A stretch of 64,000 nucleotides of DNA, taken from contig JAVLUO010000001.1 in NCBI GenBank assembly GCA_031628995.1, forward strand, positions 310,001 to 374,000, read 5' to 3'. The notes beneath the pieces were generated by a model. It was not told the origin of the DNA and made no database searches. It worked only from the letters and a program-made list of their open reading frames with translations. This document shows positions 26,322-34,074 of this stretch, piece after piece; position 1 is the first letter of the stretch, and every line of letters begins with the position of its first letter. This DNA comes from Bacillota bacterium LX-D (GTDB lineage Bacteria; Bacillota; DUOV01; Zhaonellaceae). Position numbers and translations under genes: made by a program.

Positions 26322-26546
26322 ATGGCTTATTGTGTTGCTACTTTTCATTCATATTACACCGCCTTAAGATTTGAAAAGTCCTTAAAATTTTTCGGGATAG
26401 CAGTTAGATTGGTACCTGTGCCCAGAAAAATAAGTTCCAGCTGCGGAGTTTCCGCCAAATTTCCCGTGGAACTAAAAGAAAAAGTTATTTCTTTAGCGGC
26501 AAACCAAAATCTTGAGTACGATAAAATTTATATTTTAGATGAATAA
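26322..26546 (+). CDS. DUF3343 protein following yedF
   Basis: The product is a 74-residue DUF3343 protein: YCVATFHSYYTALRFEKSLKF, then VPVPRKISSSCGVSAKF with a conserved cysteine. The ATG at 26322 lies one base beyond the yedF stop with GGTG upstream, so the genes are coupled. It is paralogous to the DUF3343 gene at 21216 but has only one cysteine where that one has two. Confidence 0.85.
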   Translation: MAYCVATFHSYYTALRFEKSLKFFGIAVRLVPVPRKISSSCGVSAKFPVELKEKVISLAANQNLEYDKIYILDE

Positions 26547-26575
26547 ACCTAGGTGTAAAATCCTAGGTTTTTTTT
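26545..26575 (+). terminator. Terminator after yedEF–DUF3343
   Basis: A nine-base stem AAACCTAGG/CCTAGGTTT with an eight-base loop runs into a T tract. It starts in the stop codon of the DUF3343 gene. Confidence 0.9.
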
Positions 26576-26658
26576 ACAAAGTCACGTTCATAAATTTACT
26601 TTCACGGCAATACAAATTTAGGAAACCATAAGTTTAATTAAAGGAGCTGTTAGTTAAG

Positions 26659-27540
26659 ATGAAAAAATGTTCCATTGTCATCCTGGCTTTCTTTATCTTC
26701 ATCCTAACCTCCATTTTACCCGCAGGGGCCCAAACCCTTAAGGAAATCGGTTCTTACCAAACTCCACTTTATGACCGCAGTTCCGGACGAATTACCAACA
26801 TCACTTTAGCTATGCACAAAATCAGTGGATATATTCTGGAGCCCCAAGAAGTTTTTTCTTTTAACCAAGTAGTTGGGCCTCGAACAAAAGCAACTGGTTT
26901 TAAGATCGCTAAAATCTTTGAAAATCGCCAAGTAGTTAGCGGGTACGGAGGAGGCATTTGCCAACTGTCCTCTACTTTATACCAGGCAGCCTTAAAGGCA
27001 AATTTAGTCATTACAGAAAGGCATAGTCACAGTCTAAGCGTAAAATATATTCCTCGAGGCAAGGATGCCACTGTGGCCTGGGGAAGTAAGGATTTAAAAT
27101 TTGTCAATGCCACTAAGGATAGAGTGATGATAAAGAGTTTTTTTGCCAATAACTATGTTGTGGTTAAAATATTTAAAATTGCAGCGGAAAAACCCGTTAC
27201 GGTACTTTTAAATGACGAGAAAGTTAGTTTCCCCGTCCCACCTTATTTTGAGGAGGGTACAGTCTTTGTTCCTCTCCGAGGGATCAGTGAAAAACTGGGC
27301 TTCTATGTTAATTGGCATCAGGATGACCAAGAGGTTAATATTTATAATAGCAACGCTGAAGTAAAGCTAAACATTGGCAGTGAAACAGCTCTTTTAAATG
27401 GGCAGGAAATTTCGTTAAGCCGCCCACCATTTTTGAAAGGTAATTATGTGTATGTTCCTTTAAGGTTTGTAGCAAAAGCATTTGGTAAGAAGGTTCAATG
27501 GCAGGAAAATGAACAAACTGTACTAATTTCCGATTGGTAA
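26659..27540 (+). CDS. Secreted VanW-family protein with copper-amine-oxidase-N-like domain
   Basis: This 293-residue protein has a signal peptide (hydrophobic stretch at residues 6–23 ending PAGA). The VanW domain follows: FSFNQVVGPRTKATGFKIAKIF, then the signature GGGICQLSSTLYQAAL and ERHSHSLSVKYIPRGKDATVAWG. The C-terminal about 95 residues are a repeated copper-amine-oxidase-N-like module (VPPYFEEGTVFVPLRGISEKLG and its copy VYVPLRFVAKAFG), which often binds cell-wall polymers. The function of VanW is unknown; a cell-envelope role is likely. The ATG is preceded by AAAGGAGC. Confidence 0.9.
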   Translation: MKKCSIVILAFFIFILTSILPAGAQTLKEIGSYQTPLYDRSSGRITNITLAMHKISGYILEPQEVFSFNQVVGPRTKATGFKIAKIFENRQVVSGYGGGICQLSSTLYQAALKANLVITERHSHSLSVKYIPRGKDATVAWGSKDLKFVNATKDRVMIKSFFANNYVVVKIFKIAAEKPVTVLLNDEKVSFPVPPYFEEGTVFVPLRGISEKLGFYVNWHQDDQEVNIYNSNAEVKLNIGSETALLNGQEISLSRPPFLKGNYVYVPLRFVAKAFGKKVQWQENEQTVLISDW

Positions 27541-27546
27541 TCCTAA

Positions 27547-27579
27547 AAAACAGGTTGCGCAGAAACGCAGCCTGTTTTA
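27547..27579. terminator. Bidirectional terminator between convergent genes
   Basis: A twelve-base stem (AAACAGGTTGCG with CGCAGCCTGTTT, one G-U) has A-tracts left and T-tracts right, so it serves the VanW gene on the plus strand and the oxidoreductase gene on the minus strand. It overlaps the latter's stop codon. Confidence 0.85.
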
Positions 27580-28689
27580 CTGTAGTTTCGGGTGACTAAA
27601 AAGCAGCACTGGGCGCAGCACGTAGCTAAGAAGTTTAAAATAGTCGACCTTTCCCAAGCTAAAAGCTTTACTTACCAACTTACTTTCTAAGAAGCGAACT
27701 AATAAATCTAGCTGAGGATTATTTAGCTGCTCCATGATTCTTCTTAGGACTAGGGAGTTTAGATAATTTTTTTTGATTCCCTTAGTTAATTCTTCATAAT
27801 CTCCCAGGTTGCATAAATGTTTAGCGGCATAAATCCCCGTTAAAATAGAATTAAATTGCCCAAAACCGAAGGCTGGATTAATGGTTCCAAAACAATTGCC
27901 GGTAAAAAGGATATTATTGATTCTAGGCTTCAGGCAGCGGCCAATGATATACTTTTTAACCTCAAATGTATCTGTTACTCGTAAATTTTGTCCAAGATCT
28001 TGGCAAACCCGGGTATAGAATTTTTCCCATAAATCCTCAATATTAAGTGCTGCATTATGGGGATAATCGGGAAATGCAAAAACAATATTTGCTTCTTTCC
28101 CGGAAAAGGGTATTAAATAAGCATAGCCTTGAGGCGCAAAATTATTATTGAGCCAGGCAGCAAGTTGATTAAATTTAAAAATGCCTTCAACTGTAGCACC
28201 TTTTAAAGTTACGGTCAAATCTACTTCATAATTTTGCATCTTAGTATTGTAGGCCGCATCTCCCGTAGCTACTACAACTTGGGTAAAATTTTTTGCTAAT
28301 TCTTCAATAGTATAGTCAGAGTTATAAACGATTTTTGCTTTAACCTGCTTTGCTAACTGATGATCAAAAGAATCCGGGTGTCTTCCCCGCAAGTTGCTAT
28401 AACCCAAATTTCCTCTAATTATACCTTTTGAATTCTCCCCAAAAAAAGTAATCTTATTAATTTGGGCAATTGGCCTAAGATAAATTCCATATTGATTAGC
28501 AAAGTAGGCTAAAGAATTTGCATAAGGCCGATTAAGGATATCCAGTAGTATTTCTCCATTAACAAAGCGATCTCCAGCAATTTTCCTTTTTTCAAAAATA
28601 ACAGGATTAATACCATGCTGCTCTAAAATTTTTGCGCAAACTAAACCAGATAAGCCTGCTCCCATAATAGCTACTTCGATGACAAACAC
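27577..28689 (-). CDS. FAD-dependent oxidoreductase, geranylgeranyl-reductase-like
   Basis: This is a 370-residue flavoprotein with an N-terminal dinucleotide-binding motif VAIMGAGLSGLVCAKILEQHGI followed by VIFEKRKIAGDR. The central VVATGDAAYN and the C-terminal FTGNCFGTINPAFGFGQFNSILTGIYAAKHL form the second FAD contact of the PHBH/geranylgeranyl-reductase fold. The substrate is unknown. The start is a GTG at 28689 preceded by AGGATAAGA. In the 267 bases upstream a short cysteine-rich frame (CRLCGNC) without a start codon is visible on the same strand and may be a relic. Confidence 0.7.
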   Translation of the reverse strand: MFVIEVAIMGAGLSGLVCAKILEQHGINPVIFEKRKIAGDRFVNGEILLDILNRPYANSLAYFANQYGIYLRPIAQINKITFFGENSKGIIRGNLGYSNLRGRHPDSFDHQLAKQVKAKIVYNSDYTIEELAKNFTQVVVATGDAAYNTKMQNYEVDLTVTLKGATVEGIFKFNQLAAWLNNNFAPQGYAYLIPFSGKEANIVFAFPDYPHNAALNIEDLWEKFYTRVCQDLGQNLRVTDTFEVKKYIIGRCLKPRINNILFTGNCFGTINPAFGFGQFNSILTGIYAAKHLCNLGDYEELTKGIKKNYLNSLVLRRIMEQLNNPQLDLLVRFLESKLVSKAFSLGKVDYFKLLSYVLRPVLLFSHPKLQ

Positions 28690-28956
28690 CTCTTATCCTG
28701 TTTATAAAATCCCCGATTTGCGCAATTTTATGCAATTACCGCACAGTCTACAGCCGCCCCCAGTCAGCTTCTTTTTTTATCCACTCTACAATGGCAAGTC
28801 TACCACTGGGAAAACTCCCTATGGTTATTTATTTTCTAAACCTTCAGTATAAATAATATCCTACTTTTCACAATTAACTAACAAATAATCAGATGTACAA
28901 ACTGTTAGTAATTTTTTTCTTATCCTTTAATAAATTTAACTTCAGGAGATGATAAA

Positions 28957-29982
28957 ATGGTTATTTCAGTACAAAAAATTGTAAAGCTTCTGGCAGTATT
29001 TTTTCTTTTGACTTCTACATTACTCGTATGGTACCTATGGGTTCCTAATTCCACTCAATCGGTAATGGGAGGTTTTGTTCATCAGTCCAAGTATGATCTA
29101 GAGAACTATGCCAAAATCAGAAACAAGGAAAATGAATATAGCGAAAGATTCCAGCGCCCAGCTAAGGAGCAGGCTCTGAATCTCAAGTATCATTTTCAAT
29201 TGCCAGAACAAATTGATGAAGGAAAGCTGCCCAAAATTGCCCCAGGTTATCCGGGAAATTATGCTAATGCCGTAGATGTTATTCATGCCTATTATTCCAT
29301 TCTAAAAGAGGCAGCTAATATGTACGGCTATTCCGGAGGATGCGGTACTGTAGGCTTAGATAAACTACCTTATCCCTATGCTTATGAACTGCTAAGCCCT
29401 AGTAAAAAAATGCAGTTGCCTTTAAGTTCCTTTATCCAATCCTTTTCCGGAATTGGCCACACTACCCTTTTAAAAGTTCTTCCTGCATATATGCCTCCCG
29501 ATACACCGGAAAACAGACAATATCATTTAGTAGAAATTGAAGTAATTACAGGCCCCCGCTATAAGGAAAACAAAGCTCAGCCTAGCTGTTTTGCTTATTA
29601 TTATGGGCTCATAACTACCGAACAGGTTGCTTCCGGTGGCTGGAAAATTAAATCATTAAATTATCTACCAGAAGATTTTTTATGTGCTCCTTACCACCAT
29701 TGGGACTGGGATGCCCCAAGTATTGTTGAAGCTATTTATAAGAACTGGTACGGACTAATCGATAAAATTGTCAATATTGAAAGAAAAGATTCTCTCATCT
29801 ACGTTTACGCTATAGGCAAGCAAGGTAGATATAGGTTTGATTTTGTTCGATTGACAAATGGTTATGATATTTTATTACATGAGTATATTGCACAAGGTAT
29901 CCGCTGGAAAGAAACAAATTTACTAAAAAAAGAACATCAAGATTTTAAATTTTCCATCTTAAATTCCTGTTTTAAAAATTAG
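28957..29982 (+). CDS. Membrane-anchored extracytoplasmic protein of unknown function
   Basis: This 341-residue protein is one I do not recognise. It has one N-terminal membrane segment (residues about 9–28) and the rest is probably outside the cell. It contains YPGNYANAVDVIHAYYSILKEAANM, GGCGTVGLDKLPYPYAYELLS and a tryptophan/histidine-rich APYHHWDWDAP. The ATG is preceded by CAGGAGATG. Codon use and spacing look like a real gene. It stands alone between unrelated genes. Confidence 0.65.
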   Translation: MVISVQKIVKLLAVFFLLTSTLLVWYLWVPNSTQSVMGGFVHQSKYDLENYAKIRNKENEYSERFQRPAKEQALNLKYHFQLPEQIDEGKLPKIAPGYPGNYANAVDVIHAYYSILKEAANMYGYSGGCGTVGLDKLPYPYAYELLSPSKKMQLPLSSFIQSFSGIGHTTLLKVLPAYMPPDTPENRQYHLVEIEVITGPRYKENKAQPSCFAYYYGLITTEQVASGGWKIKSLNYLPEDFLCAPYHHWDWDAPSIVEAIYKNWYGLIDKIVNIERKDSLIYVYAIGKQGRYRFDFVRLTNGYDILLHEYIAQGIRWKETNLLKKEHQDFKFSILNSCFKN

Positions 29983-30035
29983 TTTCAACTATGGCTGTTA
30001 ATTCAGGGGACTTCAATGGGAAGGCACTAGATTTA

Positions 30036-30194
30036 TTAACTGTATTCCTTTGGAAGTAGGATGGATTTCTTTGCCCTTGCGCTCGTAACAGTTGTCTGCT
30101 CATAAAGAAAAGGCTGGCTTAAAACTGCTAAAAACCTCCGGGCAACTAAATCATAAATTTTACGTTCCTCTGAACTTAAAGCATTTATGTCCAA
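30036..30194 (-). pseudogene. Fragment of a type IA DNA topoisomerase (TopB-like)
   Basis: On the minus strand a start-less frame reads INALSSEERKIYDLVARRF, continuing LAVLSQPFLYEQTTV, before it runs into tandem stops. This matches the conserved region of topoisomerase III around the segment LT-x-E-x-x-IYDLV-x-RRFLAV. Only some 50 codons remain and no active site is left. The gene is therefore a relic, with its right end abutting the hsp20 terminator. Nothing else was seen in the 248 bases between flanking genes. Confidence 0.65.
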
Positions 30195-30196
30195 AT

Positions 30197-30230
30197 AAAG
30201 CAGCCTGTGAACTTACCAGGCTGCTTTGTT
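30197..30230 (-). terminator. Terminator after hsp20
   Basis: An eleven-base perfect stem AAAGCAGCCTG/CAGGCTGCTTT with a nine-base loop lies directly after the hsp20 stop. On the minus strand it is followed by only a short T stretch, and on the plus strand by GTTTT. Confidence 0.75.
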
Positions 30231-30659
30231 TTATTGAATATCGATTTTTCTTCCTTTAGACTTTGAAGGTTCACTCTTTGGAACTGTAATAGACAAAATA
30301 CCATCTTTATATTCAGCTTTTGCTTGATCCGATATTACCCCTACAGGCAGGGGAATCGTCCTAGAAAAATTTCCATAATACCTTTCTGTTCTGTAGACGT
30401 TTTCATCCTTTAACTCATTTTCCTTTTTTGTCTGTCCAGAAATTCTTATGGAGTTTTCATCAATATACAAATTTAAATCTTCTTTTGCAACACCAGGTAT
30501 TTCAGCCTTGACTATTATATCAGCGTCTGTTTGGTAAATATCCACTCTCGGTGCTGACATTCCGCTAAATAATTTTGTTGGTAAATAATCAAAGAAATTG
30601 CTCATTTCCCTTCCAAAGTTATCCATATCCCTAATAGAATTCCACGGAATAAGACTCAT
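30231..30659 (-). CDS. Hsp20/alpha-crystallin small heat shock protein
   Basis: This 142-residue chaperone has the alpha-crystallin domain at about residues 37–135. It shows VDIYQTDADIIVKAEIPGVAKEDLNLYI and the C-terminal AEYKDGILSITVPK. The last residues KGRKIDIQ hold the I-x-I tail that docks between subunits. It prevents aggregation of unfolded proteins. The start has AAAGGAGG upstream. The 180-bp upstream region has no obvious CIRCE element. Confidence 0.95.
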   Translation of the reverse strand: MSLIPWNSIRDMDNFGREMSNFFDYLPTKLFSGMSAPRVDIYQTDADIIVKAEIPGVAKEDLNLYIDENSIRISGQTKKENELKDENVYRTERYYGNFSRTIPLPVGVISDQAKAEYKDGILSITVPKSEPSKSKGRKIDIQ

Positions 30660-30843
30660 GTAAAATCCTCCTTTATATTTTTAAGTTTAGGATTTGCTTT
30701 TTTTAATTTTTTATAAGTATTTTTCGAACATGTTTAACAAAATTCTAGCTTATAAATAATTAATCCTTAATCATGGCTAGCAAATTTTAGGTTTATATTA
30801 CTCAATAATTATCCTTTGTTGCTAATAATCCTCTGCTTAAAAC

Positions 30844-31344
30844 TTACCATCTATTCCTATGTATCCTTGCTGGGTAAAATCGTTCCGTAGGTTCTTTAGT
30901 CTCTGCGGGGTAACCAATTGGCATGATGGAGAGAGGTATAATGCTTTCCGGTAATCCTAATAGCTTTTGCAGTGCCTTTACTCTGTCTTCCATGGGATAT
31001 ACACCAAGCCATACTGAGCCTAACCCCAGTTCCTGTGCCATCAAAAGCATATTTTCCATGGCAGCAGAACAGTCCTGTACCCAAAAGCCTGGAAATTTTT
31101 CCAGAGACAGATCACCACAAACAACAATTGCTTGGCTAACCTCTTTTAGCATTTGGGAATAGGGGTGAAACTTTGGTATCTCATTAAGAACGGCTTTATC
31201 ATCAATAATAACAAAGTGCCAGGGCTGCTCATTGCCAGCAGATGGTGCTGCCATGCCTGCTCGTAATATCTTTTCAATCAGTTCCTCTGAAACTACCCTC
31301 TCGGTATATTTTCTAATGCTTCTCCTATCGAAAATTGCCTGCAT
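30844..31344 (-). CDS. Nitroreductase family flavoprotein
   Basis: This 166-residue FMN-dependent NAD(P)H oxidoreductase is of the nitroreductase superfamily. FMN contacts are in RRSIRKYTER near the N-terminus, PSAGNEQPWHFVII near 35–48, and GLGSVWLGVYPMEDRV near 111. The physiological substrate is unknown. The ATG at 31344 has AAGGAGG. It is divergent from another nitroreductase gene at 31489 that is broken, with a shared intergenic region of about 145 bp. Confidence 0.9.
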   Translation of the reverse strand: MQAIFDRRSIRKYTERVVSEELIEKILRAGMAAPSAGNEQPWHFVIIDDKAVLNEIPKFHPYSQMLKEVSQAIVVCGDLSLEKFPGFWVQDCSAAMENMLLMAQELGLGSVWLGVYPMEDRVKALQKLLGLPESIIPLSIMPIGYPAETKEPTERFYPARIHRNRW

Positions 31345-31488
31345 AATTTACCTCCTTGTTTTCCTTTAATAAGGTTTTATCCCAACATAAGTTTTTCTAT
31401 ACAACGTATAAAAAACTGGTAAATTATTATTATAAAAAACGCTATCAAATATAGCAAATTTTAATTACTAATAGAAAAGGGGAGAAAA

Positions 31489-32049
31489 ATGAACGAAACT
31501 GTAAAAACCATCTTAAACAGACGAAGTATACGAAAGTTTAAAAAGGAGCAGATTAAGGACGAAGAACTACAAACTATCCTTGAAGCAGGTAAATTTGCTC
31601 CAAGTGCCATGAACCAGCAATCCTGGCACTTTACTGTGGTACAAAAGAAGGAAATGCTGCAAAGGATAAATGAAGTCTGTAAAGCTGCTTTTCTAAAATC
31701 GGGCAACAAAAACTTTGAGGAAAGGGCTAAAGCCGAAGACTTCAGTATTTTCTACAATGCTCCCACCTTTATTATCGTTACTGGCGACCAAAAAGCCATT
31801 GCACCGTAAAATGACGGAAGCTTGGCACTAGGAAATATGTTTCTGGCAGCAGAGTCTTTAGGGATTGGCTCTTGCTGGATACATACAATGAATTTCGTAT
31901 TTCCTACTGAAGACGGGCAAATTCTAATAAAAGAATTGGGCATTCCTAAGGATTATGTCTCTGTTGGTTCTGGTGCATTCGGTTATAAAGGCGAGGGCCA
32001 ACCCTCCCCTGCTCCAAGGAAAGAGGGCACAGTAAATATTATTAGATAA
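31489..32049 (+). pseudogene. Nitroreductase gene interrupted by an in-frame TAA
   Basis: The frame runs from an ATG at 31489 behind AAAGGGGAG through RRSIRKFKKEQIKDEELQ, PSAMNQQSWHFTVVQ and GDQKAIAP. It meets TAA at 31807–31809 and continues in the same frame with NDGSLALGNMFLAAESLGIG to 32049. Relatives read AIAP-K-NDG-SLALGN here, so one base change (AAA to TAA) explains the stop. Both halves are otherwise conserved, so the mutation is recent or the codon is read through. Without suppression the product lacks its C-terminal FMN-binding half. Confidence 0.85.
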
Positions 32050-32175
32050 CCTGGATAAAGTGTAATTGAAAGCACCATCCAATGCTCTATTGAGTAATAT
32101 GGTGCTTTCTAAGTACCTGAATGCAATTTATTTTATAACACGCTATTATTTAGACTACAAATATTAGTATTCCAT

Positions 32176-32877
32176 TTAAGCCATTAAATAATAGATTTGA
32201 TCGGAGAAGCTCATATTTTTTGTGTCCCATTTTCTTGGTGGACAATCTATAGTCTCATAAGGAACCCCTAACTCATCAACAAATTGAAAAAATCTTTTAT
32301 CTAACCAAGGAGGTGTCCAAGCACCCGACCTGCAAATATGTATTGCTGTCACTTTAATGTCCCCATCCAAATCATTTAATGATAGGTATCGTACATTGTA
32401 AAAACTATTTATAGCTTTAAAATACTCCGGCTTTTCGGCAGTATACGGGCTATAAATAATATTTGCCTGTTCTATCAATTTGCTCTTTAAGAGCTTACCT
32501 AGCCAATTAGCGCAATTAACTTCAAAATTTAAATTAGAAAGACCTCCATAGCCCAAATCGGAATGGGCATCAAATAAGTACACCGTAGAACAGCCATTAT
32601 TTTTGGCTATATCAAAGGACAATGCATGGGAGTCGGAAACATAAGCTTTTATACCCTTTACAAATTGAAAGTGCTTTTTAATCTTCTTCCAAAACGTATC
32701 TGCCTCTAAGGATAACTGAAAGGTTTTTTTTATATCTTTTCCACTTGCCTTTAATTGAAAATACCGTTTATACCATAGATTAATCCTGTTCTTATTATTC
32801 TCTAAATATGAACCCCCATTTTCATTTTTTGTATTAATGAAGTAATCCCAATCAATGGATAGTAAGCACTTTTGCAT
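32176..32877 (-). CDS. Uncharacterised protein resembling UPF0489/arginase-like fold
   Basis: The 233-residue cytosolic product has no confident family. Two motifs hint at a metal-dependent arginase-like or UPF0489-type fold: LLSIDWDYF at residues 4–12 and YLFDAHSDLGYGG near 95–107, where Asp and His would be metal ligands. A C-terminal RKWDTKNMSFSDQIYYLM follows. The start at 32877 has only a weak GAGTGAT. The gene is flanked on one side by remnants of a GntR–ABC locus. Real-gene confidence is good; function is a guess. Confidence 0.6.
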   Translation of the reverse strand: MQKCLLSIDWDYFINTKNENGGSYLENNKNRINLWYKRYFQLKASGKDIKKTFQLSLEADTFWKKIKKHFQFVKGIKAYVSDSHALSFDIAKNNGCSTVYLFDAHSDLGYGGLSNLNFEVNCANWLGKLLKSKLIEQANIIYSPYTAEKPEYFKAINSFYNVRYLSLNDLDGDIKVTAIHICRSGAWTPPWLDKRFFQFVDELGVPYETIDCPPRKWDTKNMSFSDQIYYLMA

Positions 32878-32938
32878 AATATCACTCGCCCCCCAAGTAA
32901 TAGTAATTACTTATGACCTAAAGTGCTTTTGCAGCAAA

Positions 32939-33127
32939 TTAAAATTCTCTTCCCTTATAAAACAATACTGATAGTCCATAGGATAGAAGCATGAATATAA
33001 CAACCCCGGCACTTAGCAATACTCCAATGGCCACATTCCCTTGGGATTTTATGAAATTAGCTCCCTTAAGGCTAAAGTCTTTAAAATCTTTACGCAGGCC
33101 CTTTATTTCTAGAATCGGTGCTATCTT
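32939..33127 (-). pseudogene. Chimeric remnant of an ABC transporter: ATPase start fused to permease end
   Basis: The frame right after the GntR fragment reads APILEIKGLRKDFKDFSLKG, the first strand of an ABC-type ATPase. It then changes without a Walker A motif into VAIGVLLSAGVVIFMLLSYG and ends YKGREF, like the last helix of an ABC-2 permease. The roughly 1.5 kb normally lying between them is missing. I infer an internal deletion near 33045–33060. Confidence 0.6.
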
Positions 33128-33366
33128 TTACCCCTCCTCATACAGCAGCTTCAGCATTTCCTGGAGTTCTTCCAAGGAAATGTTGATAGTCTGGGCAGCT
33201 GACACTCCCTCTAACAATTTCTCTTCTACAATTCTAGTCCTTGCCTCTTTAAGCAATTCCTTCTTCTGCGCTGAAACGAAAGAGCCTTTTCCTGGCATAC
33301 TTACAATGTAACCTTCTTTTTCTAATTCCTCATAAGCTCTTTTAGTCCGGGCTATGCTTAATTCTA
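33128..33366 (-). pseudogene. 5'-truncated GntR/YtrA-type regulator remnant
   Basis: Immediately past the stop of the ECF S-component gene, a start-less frame reads ARTKRAYEELEKEGYI, then PGKGSFVSAQKKELL and EELQEMLKLLYEEG with a stop at 33128. It is the second half of the winged helix and the tail of a short YtrA-type GntR regulator. The N-terminal part of the DNA-binding domain is gone. It precedes the ABC remnant, the normal order for this regulator type. Confidence 0.7.
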
Positions 33367-33369
33367 TTT

Positions 33370-34074
33370 TTAACCGGCTTGATTGCTGTAAGTAACTGTT
33401 AATTTATTTTTAAACCTTAATAAAATTTGGTAAAATGTTTTTCCTAATAGAAGTGCAAAAATAACATTCGCTACAGCATGCAAAGTATCAAAAGCAAAAC
33501 TAGCGATATACGTTGCAATAAAAGTTTGTAAATTTAAAGGGTAGACAAAACCGACCCAATGCCAAATATTCATAATCCAGCCAAACAAATATCCCCATAA
33601 ACCACCTAAAACTGTAAATGCCCCTAAATGCATTTGCTCTTTCCCATGAGCAAGCACCGCTGCAGATACTCCGGTCAGTCCCCAGCAAAACATTTGCCAT
33701 GGTGTCCATGGTCCCTGGCCTAAAAACAAATTAGAAACTAAAGCAGCAATAGCACCAGTTAAAAAGCCCGTTTGGGCACCAAAAACATATCCTGTAATCA
33801 TTACCATAAAAGTCGTGGGCTGAAAACCGGGAATAATAGCAAAAGGCACCCGGGCAATAGCAGCTAAAGATGCCATTGTAGCTATAACGGCAACATCCTT
33901 AGCTGATGTTGAACTGCCCTCAAAGCGGCAAAAAAATGCCATTAAAGCTAAACATAATAGGACAGCCGACAGTAAGGGCCAGTAGTTTCCAAGTAAAGAA
34001 TTTCCCTGAAACAAGCCGACTGCCAAGATAACACCTATGCCCAATACTAAGCCGGGGAAAAAATACTTCTTCAT
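33370..34074 (-). CDS. ECF transporter S component (cobalamin regulon), copy 2
   Basis: This 234-residue polytopic membrane protein has about six to seven helices and is the substrate-binding subunit of an energy-coupling-factor transporter. It is paralogous to the S component at 35171: both share a GYVFGA/PKxGFL-GA stretch, the motif GQGxWTPWQMF, and WHWVGFVYPL followed by ATYxASFxF. Its ATG overlaps the stop of the upstream alpha/alpha-repeat gene by four bases, so it belongs to the seven-gene cobalamin-riboswitch operon. A corrinoid substrate is inferred from that regulation. The reason for a second S component is unclear. Confidence 0.82.
   Translation of the reverse strand: MKKYFFPGLVLGIGVILAVGLFQGNSLLGNYWPLLSAVLLCLALMAFFCRFEGSSTSAKDVAVIATMASLAAIARVPFAIIPGFQPTTFMVMITGYVFGAQTGFLTGAIAALVSNLFLGQGPWTPWQMFCWGLTGVSAAVLAHGKEQMHLGAFTVLGGLWGYLFGWIMNIWHWVGFVYPLNLQTFIATYIASFAFDTLHAVANVIFALLLGKTFYQILLRFKNKLTVTYSNQAG

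Noticed and set aside
28740-28830. Cysteine-rich fragment (CRLCGNC) upstream of the FAD oxidoreductase as a small ferredoxin-like gene
   Set aside because: There is no start codon or ribosome-binding site and an in-frame stop lies just before it; at most a relic.
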